From the NCBI GenBank assembly GCA_027347125.1, contig DAIERC010000517.1:1-7510 (forward strand): a stretch of DNA of 7,510 nt, read 5' to 3'. The position numbers and the translations under genes were made by a program. How positions within the stretch are numbered: position 1 is the stretch's first letter; each line of letters starts with the position of its first letter. Positions 1 through 6,556 of this stretch are shown here, in pieces. The stretch is from Ignavibacteriales bacterium (GTDB lineage Bacteria; Bacteroidota; Ignavibacteria; Ignavibacteriales; Ignavibacteriaceae). Under the pieces are notes generated by a model. That model was not told the origin of the DNA, made no database searches, and saw only the letters and a program-made list of their open reading frames with translations.

Positions 1-542
1 ACATCCGCACCTTCCAAAACGTAACCGGTTTCATCGGGGCGGCTACCGCGGATGTATGTAAGTCCGTCCTGTCTAACAACACCGGCCTGAAGCCCGATAT
101 AATCGCCGATAGTTCTAACAGGTAATGCCTGTAAATCTTCAGAGTTTACAATTCTAACAGCGTTGGTAGCGCTTTTTTCAATTATAGGTCTTTGAGAAAC
201 AATTACTATTTCTTTGGTAGCAATTGCCGTAGAAGGCAACCTGAAATTTACTTCGGTGGTTAAACCGCCAGAAATTCTGATTCCTCTCATAACCACGTCC
301 TGGTAACCAATGTAAGAAGCTTTTAAGCTATATTCACCGGGTGAAACCTGTGTAATAATAAAATTACCGTTTACATCGGTTGCGGCGCCAAAGTTTGTTC
401 CAACAATAAGAACGTTCGCACCAATTAATGGTTCTCCGCTTTGTTGGTCAACAACTTTTCCCATAATTCTTCCTGTTTGCGCCAATGTTACCGAGGCAAC
501 TAGTAAGGTTATGCTTATTATGGTAAAAATTTTTCGAAACAT
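1..542 (-). CDS. TonB-dependent receptor, N-terminal part (cut by window edge)
   Basis: The first 180 codons of an outer-membrane receptor whose C-terminal barrel lies beyond position 1. Residues 1-21 form a signal peptide (MFRK, hydrophobic core, cleavage likely after TLA and before Q22). Residues 24 to about 110 form a carboxypeptidase-regulatory-like beta-sandwich: GKVVDQQSGEPLIGANVLIV, GTNFGAATDVNGNF, PGEYSLKASYIGYQ. A plug domain follows: EIVIVSQRP looks like a TonB-box region, then SEDLQALPVRTIGDYIGLQAGV and YIRGSRPDETGYVLEG. The ATG at 542 is preceded by GGAGG (551-555) at an 8-nt spacing, a strong ribosome-binding site. The gene follows the lipoprotein ending at 576 by 33 nt on the same strand, so the two are probably co-transcribed. 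The family performs TonB-driven uptake across the outer membrane; the substrate cannot be told from this part. The family assignment is secure. Confidence 0.93.
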   Translation of the reverse strand, partial: MFRKIFTIISITLLVASVTLAQTGRIMGKVVDQQSGEPLIGANVLIVGTNFGAATDVNGNFIITQVSPGEYSLKASYIGYQDVVMRGIRISGGLTTEVNFRLPSTAIATKEIVIVSQRPIIEKSATNAVRIVNSEDLQALPVRTIGDYIGLQAGVVRQDGLTYIRGSRPDETGYVLEGAD

Positions 543-575
543 ATTATTTTCCTCCGTAATTTTTAAACTTTATTA

Positions 576-1331
576 CTAATCGTCGGTAAAGACCTTACTT
601 TGTAAGGTGTTTTTTATGCTTGAACCATATAATACCGTCGAGTATCTACTTTGTACTTGAGGACTAAAACTAACTGATGCTAAACTATCGCTTGCTGACC
701 AAAACGAGACTGTATAATTCCCCGGTGCTTTGAACATTGTGTAGTGAAATCCCTTCCCGTTTGTCAATGATGCGGTAATAGTAGTATCAACGGCCGGGCT
801 TGTACTCTTTACGATTATTTTGGCAACCGTTACGTCCGAACTGTTGAAGAACATTATAGAGGTAGAGTCAGACGGGAACAAGGCTTTACCGTTGGTAGTG
901 TTCTTTTGCTGCCAGGTATATCTTTCTACCGACTTAACTATATTTCTAGTTGTATCATTTACATCAACAATAAAAAACCTCATCCTTAAATCGGTATCCG
1001 TTACCTGCTTAAAAGTATCGGCAGGCGCATTAGCATAAGTAATAATAAATGTTTTAGACCCTGCCTGAAGATCTAAAAATGCTTGTCCGTTGCCCGGATA
1101 TTCGTCACCAACATTAAGAGAGCTAACTGAGGCAACTTTTGCTCCGGTTACATCGAAGACATTAATTGTTGCTGCTCCTCCGTTTGATGACAGATTTACA
1201 ATTTTAACCTGGCTGTGAAAATCAAAACTGCTGGGGATGTTTTGCACGCTTGTATCAACACAACCGGTAAAAAAGAAAATTAAGCTGATACCAAATATGT
1301 ATAAAAGCTTAAATTTATCAGCTTTGTTCAT
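576..1331 (-). CDS. DUF4397-like tandem-domain lipoprotein
   Basis: A 251-aa predicted lipoprotein. The N-terminus has a charged start (MNKADKFK), a hydrophobic stretch and a lipobox FTGC with the lipidated Cys at residue 24. Two similar beta-rich modules follow, at about 40-120 (SQVKIVNLSSNGGAATINVF, later LDLQAGSKTFIITY) and about 155-245 (STSIMFFNSSDVTVAKIIV, later FKAPGNYTVSFWSASD, then YSTVLYGSS). The pattern of a strand plus N-S residues, a small hydrophobic strand and then a G-x-y-T-V strand resembles DUF4397 domains of Bacteroidota cell-surface proteins; this is a resemblance by eye. The start is fixed by a near-perfect AAGGAGGT site (1335-1342). It ends in TAG, 33 nt before the TonB receptor start, so an uptake pair (surface lipoprotein plus receptor) is plausible. 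It is not a SusD homologue by length or motif. Its ligand is unknown. Confidence 0.82.
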   Translation of the reverse strand: MNKADKFKLLYIFGISLIFFFTGCVDTSVQNIPSSFDFHSQVKIVNLSSNGGAATINVFDVTGAKVASVSSLNVGDEYPGNGQAFLDLQAGSKTFIITYANAPADTFKQVTDTDLRMRFFIVDVNDTTRNIVKSVERYTWQQKNTTNGKALFPSDSTSIMFFNSSDVTVAKIIVKSTSPAVDTTITASLTNGKGFHYTMFKAPGNYTVSFWSASDSLASVSFSPQVQSRYSTVLYGSSIKNTLQSKVFTDD

Positions 1332-1352
1332 ATAACCTCCTTGAAAGTTTAA

Positions 1353-1430
1353 TTATAAAACATGAGAACTCTTAATAAGCAGATATCTGCTAAGATTTTT
1401 ATTCTCTCTGTTAGTTTCAACTATTTTCAT
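1353..1430 (-). CDS. possible 25-aa small ORF, ATGA-coupled to the upstream one
   Basis: The ORF reads MKIVETNRENKNLSRYLL then IKSSHVL and a TAA stop. Its ATG (1430-1428) overlaps the TGA stop of the 19-aa ORF at 1427 in an ATGA arrangement, the usual geometry for translational coupling. It has no ribosome-binding site of its own. It ends 10 nt before the AAGGAGG of the lipoprotein gene. The same frame stays open further upstream to a TAG at about 1497-1499 (SYYPSINILPTFIST precedes the Met). This ORF and the 19-aa ORF could therefore be one small gene split by a single-base change. I do not recognise it, and random origin is possible. Confidence 0.25.
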   Translation of the reverse strand: MKIVETNRENKNLSRYLLIKSSHVL

Positions 1431-1486
1431 TGTCGAAATAAAGGTTGGTAAAATATTAATTGATGGATAGTAACTTCTTTCTTCAT
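1427..1486 (-). CDS. possible 19-aa small ORF with strong ribosome-binding site
   Basis: The ORF reads MKKEVTIHQLIFYQPLFRQ and stops at TGA. It is supported by an AGGAGA site (1493-1498) six nucleotides before the ATG, carried in a 13-nt sequence that also precedes the 72-aa ORF at 1745. The peptide is too short to classify. It may be a leader peptide, or the start of a small protein interrupted by a frameshift, since the neighbouring frame continues as a protein-like sequence to 1353. The evidence is the start signal only. Confidence 0.3.
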   Translation of the reverse strand: MKKEVTIHQLIFYQPLFRQ

Positions 1487-1488
1487 TC

Positions 1489-1501
1489 TCTCTCTCCTAT
1501 A
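1489..1501. repeat. 13-nt repeat TCTCTCTCCTATA, copy 1 (RBS of 19-aa ORF)
   Basis: An exact copy of the sequence at 1747-1759. Read on the minus strand it is TATAGGAGAGAGA and supplies the AGGAGA ribosome-binding site just before the ATG at 1486. Confidence 0.6.
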
Positions 1502-1526
1502 ATTTATTAAGTATTTTATTAAATAG

Positions 1527-1745
1527 TTACCCGGCGCAAATATATCTGCCATGTTTTAAGGAAATATTTTTTGTGCGTCCGGAACTTTTAAAATCGAAAA
1601 GATATGTTAAATTATTTTCATTTGAGATGAGTGTAACAATGTTCTTATAGGAATTGATACTGCTAATATGAGATGGGAAATTAATAGAGTCCTGCCTTTT
1701 CCGGTTTGGAAAAGACAAAAATAACAACGAGGTAACACCCAGCAT
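1527..1745 (-). CDS. possible 72-aa small protein, unknown
   Basis: A 72-aa ORF starting MLGVTSLLFLSFPNRKRQ and ending NISLKHGRYICAG with TAA. The start has a good AGGAGA site (1751-1756) five nucleotides upstream, which is the best evidence that it is translated. The N-terminus has a short hydrophobic stretch followed by basic residues. The rest looks like alternating beta strands (KNIVTLISNENNLTYLFDF, then SGRTKNISLKHGRYICAG), resembling the last strands of a beta-sandwich domain and so possibly a remnant of a larger secreted protein. I do not recognise the family. It lies 40 nt upstream of the 19-aa ORF and about 200 nt upstream of the lipoprotein, on the same strand. It may be a real small gene, a leader ORF or a decayed fragment. 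Confidence 0.35.
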   Translation of the reverse strand: MLGVTSLLFLSFPNRKRQDSINFPSHISSINSYKNIVTLISNENNLTYLFDFKSSGRTKNISLKHGRYICAG

Positions 1746-1746
1746 A

Positions 1747-1759
1747 TCTCTCTCCTATA
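1747..1759. repeat. 13-nt repeat TCTCTCTCCTATA, copy 2 (RBS of 72-aa ORF)
   Basis: Identical to 1489-1501. On the minus strand it gives TATAGGAGAGAGA immediately before the ATG at 1745. The repeat is longer than a Shine-Dalgarno site needs to be, so it could reflect local duplication of a leader or a preferred leader sequence of this genome. Confidence 0.6.
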
Positions 1760-2392
1760 TGTGATTGGTCAATTGTTACCAGTAACAACAATGGGCATAC
1801 CTATAAGCTTTTTGCTTTCTATCTTTAAGATTGGTTTTTTCGAATAGAAAATAGCTCAATTAAAGAAAGTAAAATTTTTGCCTATAGAATCGTCCATTTA
1901 TTTTTTAATAAAATTACGTTAAAACCAATAGTTTTAAAAATGTAGCCTTAACGTCCTAAAAAACTAATTTAAAGTCAATAACCAAATACGGCTTTTATTA
2001 TAATATCGCATGAAAACCGCAAAAAAAACTAGCTTATTTTAAGAATAAAAATTTATAGATACAACAATAACATTTAAAATATAATACTATTTTTAAAAAT
2101 TCTTGCGTTTATCTGGTACTTTTAAAAACCCATTAAACGTTTTTCGTATCCACACCAAGAAGATAGAATATCAAAACACCGTAAATAATTAAATATATAA
2201 CCATTATTTTCTTTAATATTTTAATATTTTTACAATATTATATTAATAATTTTAAGTTAAATTTTCAAATGTGAATACCGAGTATGTGCATCTTTTTTGC
2301 TGAAAATTTATTTTTTTTCAAATAGAACGGATTATCATATCAAATTGTACCGAAGCATTTTTTCAGCATGTTACAAATTTAACCGGAGATTT
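1760..2392. other. AT-rich intergenic stretch, no recognised gene
   Basis: About 630 nt between the small ORFs and the end of the OB-fold lipoprotein. It is markedly richer in A+T than its neighbours, with long A and T runs (about 2025-2100 and 2205-2260). It has only short frames, no tRNA, no array and no clear hairpin terminator with GC stem. Around 2211-2255 there are repeated TTTAATATT units and self-complementary ATATTA-type strings. A minus-strand TATAAT (1997-2002) could be a -10 box for the 72-aa ORF and lipoprotein/receptor transcript, but there is no good -35 partner. This is probably the regulatory region and 3' spacer of the flanking genes. Confidence 0.5.
2133..2204 (-). CDS. possible 23-aa membrane peptide
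   Basis: The ORF reads MVIYLIIYGVLIFYLLGVDT then KNV and TAA. It is almost entirely one hydrophobic helix with a short polar C-terminus, the form of a single-pass mini membrane protein. The only start signal is a weak purine run (AAAGAAAATA) before the ATG. In DNA this AT-rich a hydrophobic 23-codon frame can arise by chance, because Ile, Leu, Tyr and Phe codons are AT-rich. It has no obvious partner gene: the nearest same-strand gene upstream is the OB-fold lipoprotein. Confidence 0.2.
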   Translation of the reverse strand: MVIYLIIYGVLIFYLLGVDTKNV

Positions 2393-3109
2393 TTACATCG
2401 ATTTACCGCCGGAGATTATTTTAGCATCCTCCAGCATCACTTTATAAGAATAGCCGGCGCCGAAATCTTTGTTTATGGAAACAGTTCCTTCAACGGTTAT
2501 AACTTGTCCCACCTGAGTTGCATCAGTACTGGTAACAAGCAAATCAAACTCACCGTTCGATTGTGTGCCATCCTGTATGTGAATCCAATTCCTATCCATA
2601 ATACCCGGATTGTATTTTGTAACTTTTCCTTTAACGCGAACCACCTTGCCCGCCAGTTTATCTTTTTCAGCAAATATTTGCGCAACCGTCTTCCCGTCTT
2701 TTAACGGTTCCACCGATACGCTTTCTTTACCGGAAGAGTATACTTGTTGGTGCGCCGATGCCAATGATTGCGCTGTTTGATCAGCCGAAGCAATTGGTGT
2801 TTTGGAAATATCTTCAACAAATAAAATGGAATCGAACGTGCGGTTCAAAGTAGGGCTTTTGAAATTTTTCATCTCCATGCTTTTGGAATAATAAAGTATT
2901 TCTCCTTTTTCCACCTTTATCTGAGGAACGGCCATCCAGTATTGACTTCCGTTTTCGGTTACTTCAAGATAAGTATAGTTGGGCGCATCTATGCTGCTTA
3001 CAACTTTTACCGCATGAACACCGGGCGCTACTTTTACATCTTGTTTCTTTTCACAGGCAGAAAATACAATCAAAGAAAAAACTAAAATTAGGTACGCAAA
3101 TCTTTTCAT
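2393..3109 (-). CDS. OB-fold domain lipoprotein (NrfJ-like)
   Basis: A 238-aa predicted lipoprotein. MKRFAYLILVFSLIVFSAC gives a lipobox FSAC with the lipidated Cys at residue 19. I chose the ATG at 3109 over the one at 3124 because GGAG lies directly upstream of it and it starts a compact signal peptide. Module 1 (about 30-101) runs from GVHAVKVVSSIDAPNYTYLE through GSQYWMAVPQ and GEILYYS to FVEDI. After a Gln/Ser-rich linker (about 104-135), module 2 (about 140-232) is an OB-fold: LAGKVVRVKGKVTKYNPGIM, NWIHIQDGT, VGQVITVEGTVSINKDFGAG, YKVMLEDAKI. This second pattern is known from small secreted proteins often labelled NrfJ-related or OB-fold nucleic-acid-binding. The biochemical role is not established to my knowledge, and a secreted location argues against routine DNA binding. 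It is transcribed divergently from the DedA gene. Confidence 0.82.
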   Translation of the reverse strand: MKRFAYLILVFSLIVFSACEKKQDVKVAPGVHAVKVVSSIDAPNYTYLEVTENGSQYWMAVPQIKVEKGEILYYSKSMEMKNFKSPTLNRTFDSILFVEDISKTPIASADQTAQSLASAHQQVYSSGKESVSVEPLKDGKTVAQIFAEKDKLAGKVVRVKGKVTKYNPGIMDRNWIHIQDGTQSNGEFDLLVTSTDATQVGQVITVEGTVSINKDFGAGYSYKVMLEDAKIISGGKSM

Positions 3110-3333
3110 AACTTCTCCGAACATTAAAATAAATATTTGATTTCGGGAGTAAATATAAAGAAGGAGACCTTAAACTTCATAACATAATTTATGCTTTATA
3201 CATTTTTATTTTGCTTAATTGTTTTATAAAATAGAAGTGTAAATGTTTATATTTATTTTTCCCCGGAAAGTATACATAAATGCTTTTTGCCGCCTGGGTT
3301 TTTATACTATTATTTTAGAATATTTTTTTGAAT
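3110..3333. promoter_or_regulatory. divergent intergenic region between OB-fold lipoprotein and DedA
   Basis: These 224 nt must carry the start signals of both divergent genes. On the minus side, GGAG ends a few nucleotides before the lipoprotein ATG. On the plus side, a TATAAA (3225-3230) could serve as a -10 element for DedA, but I see no matching -35 box, and no Shine-Dalgarno sequence precedes the DedA start. No operator-like palindrome stands out. Confidence 0.3.
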
Positions 3334-3936
3334 ATGGATACACTTCAATTTTGGATTTCACATTACGGTTATTTCGGAATTTTCTCGTTACTTGTGTTGG
3401 GCATTGTAGGCCTCCCTGTTCCCGATGAAACTTTATTGACGCTGACAGGTTACCTCATCTACAAAGGAGAACTTCATTTATTCCCGGCTTTTTTCAGCGC
3501 ATTTTTAGGCAGCATTACCGGTATATCAATTAGCTACGCAATCGGCAGTACATTCGGGCATCATATATTATTAAAATACGGCCACTATATTCATATAACA
3601 GAAGATAGACTTCACAAAGCGCATAGCTGGTTTGAAAAGATTGGCAGGTGGACGCTTTTGGTTGGTTATTTTATTCCCGGCGTAAGGCATGTTGTTGCCA
3701 TACTCGCCGGAACTTCCGAGCTTCAAATGTGGGAGTTTGCTTTGTTCGCTTATACCGGCGGATTTATCTGGACTTCAGCTTTTTTATCTATTGGTTATTT
3801 TTTCGGCGAAAAATGGGAAATAATGCTTACAGCTTTTAGTCATCATTTAGCTTTAGTTTCCGTTGCCGGTCTTGTTTTCCTATTCATGATCTATTATGTA
3901 AAAAAGAAATTAAATAAGAAAAAGCAACCAGACTAA
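3334..3936 (+). CDS. DedA family (SNARE-associated/VTT) inner-membrane protein
   Basis: A 200-aa polytopic protein of normal DedA length. Key motifs are GIVGLPVPDETLLTLTGYL (about 23-41), the Gly-rich re-entrant helix LGSITGISISYAIGSTFG (58-75), and GRWTLLVGYFIPGVRHVVAI (104-123) followed by LAGTS and a W-x-x-F-A helix. Acidic D31/E32 and R118 match residues shown to be essential in E. coli DedA proteins. The first Arg of the common F-x-R-F-x-P-G-x-R motif is Tyr112 (GYFIPGVRH), as I recall from Bacillus-type DedA proteins, so this is a subfamily mark rather than a defect. The C-terminus is Lys-rich (KKKLNKKKQ). Members support membrane homeostasis, and some translocate lipid carriers such as undecaprenyl phosphate. 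I preferred ATG 3334 to the in-frame TTG 3328; neither has a Shine-Dalgarno site. It converges on the ligase gene with 18 nt between them. Confidence 0.93.
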   Translation: MDTLQFWISHYGYFGIFSLLVLGIVGLPVPDETLLTLTGYLIYKGELHLFPAFFSAFLGSITGISISYAIGSTFGHHILLKYGHYIHITEDRLHKAHSWFEKIGRWTLLVGYFIPGVRHVVAILAGTSELQMWEFALFAYTGGFIWTSAFLSIGYFFGEKWEIMLTAFSHHLALVSVAGLVFLFMIYYVKKKLNKKKQPD

Positions 3937-3941
3937 TTTAA

Positions 3942-3973
3942 GGCCGGCATATTTTTAAGATTTCTGCCCGGCC
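3942..3973. terminator. weak inverted repeat between convergent genes
   Basis: GGCCGG (3942-3947) and CCGGCC (3968-3973) can pair across a 20-nt loop, just after the DedA stop and across the ligase stop. The stem is only 6 bp, the loop is long, there is no U-tract after it in either direction, and its right arm encodes the last residues of the ligase. A role in ending one or both convergent transcripts is possible but weakly supported. Confidence 0.2.
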
Positions 3974-5673
3974 GTATCTACTAAATATCTTTTGATTTTT
4001 TGGGTTGTTGTTTTTTCGAACTCGGTATCTCTTATATAATATTTTTTTATTTGCTTATAAAGCGGAAGCTCCTTGTTTACATCTTTAATAACATCGCCTA
4101 TTATTTGATCGATCAATTCCCTGGTAATCTGAACATTTTTTACTTCCGAATATTCAATAAATGCTTCCGCATCGGTAACAATTTGAACGGCGATAATCTC
4201 AACATGTTTTTCATCTTTTTGCCCGAAGACCAGCGATTCAAGCACGAAAGGACTTCTATTAATTATATCTTCAATTTCTTCCGGGAAAACGTTTTTACCG
4301 TTATTGGCAATTATAACATTTTTTTTACGGCCGCTTATATGCAGAAATCCATCGTTATCTTTATAACCCAAATCGCCTGTTTTAAACCAACCGGCCTCAA
4401 AAGCTTCGCTTGTTAACTGTTCGTTTTTGTAATAACCGAGCATTACGTTGTTGCCTTTCGCATAAACTTCACCAACGCCATCAGACGAAGGATTGCTGAT
4501 AACAATTTCAACCCCGGGTAAAGGAAGTCCGGCAGCATCGTCTTTAAAATTATCCAGCCGGTTCAAAGCAAGAATTGGCGAAGTTTCGGTTAAACCATAT
4601 CCCTGTACAAAAGTAAAACCAAACTCTCTTAGTCCTTTTGCCACTTTGGGATCAGGGGCCGCGCCGCCGGCAATAAATATCCGGATATGGCCGCCGAATT
4701 TTTCGTGCAATTCTTTAAATACTTTTTTCTTAACGCTTTTCCATCCTATCTTTTCAACCAGCGAGGTAGCTTTAATAAGCGGAGGAACTATTTTTGATTT
4801 AACTTTATCGTCACTTATGGTTTTATAAATTCTCTTAAACATTTTATCAAACAACAGAGGAACGCCCAGAAGTATGGTGGCTTTTACTTTTTGTAAATCA
4901 TCAACAACGGTTTTTAAAGAGCGCGCGTAATGAGCCGATCCGCCGCAATACAACGGGCATAAAAACCCGCATGTACATTCGTATGTATGATGAATGGGAA
5001 GCACCGAAAGGAACCTGTCTGTTGAACCTATTTGTATCATGCTTGTCATAGCCATTAAATTGGCGGAAAGATTTTTCTGGCTAAGCATAACTCCTTTTGC
5101 GCGCCCTAGAGAGCCAGATGTAAAAATTATTTCGGCCATCTCTTCCGGGTTTATTTTGGGAAGATCATTCAGGCCAACGTACCCTGAGTTATTTATCATT
5201 TCAAGCATCGATAAAAAATCATCTTTGCCCGCTTCAAGGTCCATAGAGATGTAGTATTTTAATTTCTTCAACGAAGATTTTTTCTCCCTTAGCATCGTAT
5301 CGAATGTTTCGGAAAAAACGATGGCTTCTGTTTCCGATTCGTGAATTATATTCAGAACTTCGTTTACATTTAAATTTTTATCGATCGGAACAATAACATA
5401 ATTAAACGTCATCGCCGTTAAATAAGTTATCCCCCACTGCACGCGGTTTTCACTTATTACCGCTATGTGGGATCTTTCCTTCAAACCGATTTTTTTTAAC
5501 GCGTTCCCGAATTTTAGGATATGCTCAAGAAGCTGGCTGTATGTTAATTTGGGAATTGGTGTGTTGTTCAAATCTTCCAAAGCAATTTTGGTTGGATAAC
5601 TGCCGGCAGATTGGATAATCATTTCCTGAAGTGAGGAAATTTTCGGTACGTCATATATTTCAAATTTTTTCAT
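3955..5673 (-). CDS. AMP-forming long-chain acyl-CoA synthetase-like ligase
   Basis: A 572-aa adenylate-forming enzyme of the ANL superfamily, full length and in the long-chain acyl-CoA synthetase range. Motifs in order: phosphate-binding loop IIFTSGSLGRAKGVMLS (about 182-198); LSVLPIHHTYE (about 222-232); IAGGAAPDP (334-342); GYGLTETSP (358-366, A5); GWFKTGDLGYKDNDGFLHIS (428-447, A7); GRKKNVIIANNGKNVFPEEI (448-467, hinge and A8); and TTTQKIKRYL, where K559 is the probable catalytic lysine. The family activates a fatty acid with ATP to an acyl-adenylate and then to acyl-CoA, at the cytoplasmic face of the membrane. Chain length cannot be read from sequence. The phosphate loop has Leu where Thr/Ser/Glu/Ile is usual, a mild deviation. 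It starts at ATG 5673 with a weak site (GGGA); TATAAT (5691-5696) upstream is a possible -10 box. It appears monocistronic. Confidence 0.93.
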   Translation of the reverse strand: MKKFEIYDVPKISSLQEMIIQSAGSYPTKIALEDLNNTPIPKLTYSQLLEHILKFGNALKKIGLKERSHIAVISENRVQWGITYLTAMTFNYVIVPIDKNLNVNEVLNIIHESETEAIVFSETFDTMLREKKSSLKKLKYYISMDLEAGKDDFLSMLEMINNSGYVGLNDLPKINPEEMAEIIFTSGSLGRAKGVMLSQKNLSANLMAMTSMIQIGSTDRFLSVLPIHHTYECTCGFLCPLYCGGSAHYARSLKTVVDDLQKVKATILLGVPLLFDKMFKRIYKTISDDKVKSKIVPPLIKATSLVEKIGWKSVKKKVFKELHEKFGGHIRIFIAGGAAPDPKVAKGLREFGFTFVQGYGLTETSPILALNRLDNFKDDAAGLPLPGVEIVISNPSSDGVGEVYAKGNNVMLGYYKNEQLTSEAFEAGWFKTGDLGYKDNDGFLHISGRKKNVIIANNGKNVFPEEIEDIINRSPFVLESLVFGQKDEKHVEIIAVQIVTDAEAFIEYSEVKNVQITRELIDQIIGDVIKDVNKELPLYKQIKKYYIRDTEFEKTTTQKIKRYLVDTAGQKS

Positions 5674-5764
5674 TACTGTCCCAAATAAATATTATATCTA
5701 AATTAAATATACTTTTCATTAATAAAAACATAGATAGACAATATTTCTTTAAGACATAAATTTT

Positions 5765-6229
5765 TTATTTATCACCCGGTAAAAGTTTAATTAGCAAGTA
5801 AGATGCTATCAGCGCTGTAAAAATGGTAAAATGATTTTGTTCAATGCCGCCGAGCCTGTCGTATGCAATTAAAAATTCGTCCATTATTAAAAACCCGCCG
5901 AACAAAACAACTCCGAAGAAAAACGGAGGATTAACTAATGCATCGTTTCCTTCTTTCATCTTAAAAAATAATTTAAAGAAAAATACGCACATTAAAATTT
6001 CCAATATTATAGCAAGTAAAAATAAAACCGCATTCAGCCAGACGGGGAAATTGTAGATTTGTGTTGCCGCCTGGATATAACCGAAATTACCCGAAACGAA
6101 TTTAAAATGATCGGGCAATATCCCTGTATTTCTTAACGCGTCCGCAACATTGCTCAGCGCGACAATCAAAATCCATAAAGACCAGATTAAAATTATAATT
6201 TTCTTTAGCATATAATTAGAAAGCTTCAT
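5765..6229 (-). CDS. small four-helix membrane protein, unknown function
   Basis: A 154-aa protein with four predicted membrane helices, at about 9-29 (IIILIWSLWILIVALSNVAD), 62-88, 100-120 (FFFGVVLFGGFLIMDEFLIA) and 133-150. Between helices 1 and 2 there is a polar loop, LRNTGILPDHFKFVSGNFGYIQ. The in-membrane acidic residues and the N-V-A-D and M-D-E-F motifs stand out. The layout and the early N-x-x-D recall DUF2165-type small membrane proteins, but I cannot confirm that family. It starts at ATG 6229 with a weak upstream purine site and ends in TAA. It lies 57 nt downstream of the polyferredoxin frame on the same strand, so the two may be co-transcribed. It is probably a real gene given its length and consistent membrane topology. 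Confidence 0.75.
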   Translation of the reverse strand: MKLSNYMLKKIIILIWSLWILIVALSNVADALRNTGILPDHFKFVSGNFGYIQAATQIYNFPVWLNAVLFLLAIILEILMCVFFFKLFFKMKEGNDALVNPPFFFGVVLFGGFLIMDEFLIAYDRLGGIEQNHFTIFTALIASYLLIKLLPGDK

Positions 6230-6556
6230 TGGTTTACCTATCTTTTATATTAATAGTTGAACTTACATTAAGACTTAAACTTGAACCTATTTATTGTATC
6301 TTCCTTCCATCGGCAGGTTTTCCAATTTCAAAACCCCGCGCGGACAAACAGCAGAACATATTCCGCAGCCTACGCATGACGATCTAATTATATTTTGCCC
6401 CCGCTGCGCATACCATTTTACATCTATTCCCATTTCACAATAGGTTGAACAATTTCCGCACGATATACATTGGCCGCCGTTAACAGTAATTCTGAATCTT
6501 GATAACTTCTTCTGAAATAGTCCAAGTACCGCAGCCATCGGGCAGCCGAAGCGGCA

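Noticed and set aside
2309..2323. TGAAAA...TTTCA inverted repeat downstream of the OB-fold lipoprotein as a terminator
   Set aside because: The stem is short and almost entirely A/T, which is expected by chance in this composition.
2297..2704. A 135-codon plus-strand ORF
   Set aside because: It is antisense to the end of the OB-fold lipoprotein, and its translation has no recognisable domain or signal. The minus-strand gene has a lipobox and OB-fold motifs.
3243..3428. A 61-codon plus-strand ORF overlapping the DedA start
   Set aside because: It overlaps the conserved DedA N-terminus in another frame and shows no ribosome-binding site or family features.
3640..3700. Loss of a key Arg in the DedA motif (Tyr112)
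   Set aside because: The GYFIPGVRH form is, as I recall, normal for one DedA subfamily, and the second Arg and acidic residues are kept.
4000..5254. Several plus-strand ORFs of 86-138 codons opposite the acyl-CoA ligase
   Set aside because: They are antisense shadows of a full-length ligase gene with all its motifs.
5748..5766. ATAAAT/ATTTAT palindrome just after the small membrane protein
   Set aside because: It is an A/T-only stem without a U-tract, so not a convincing intrinsic terminator.
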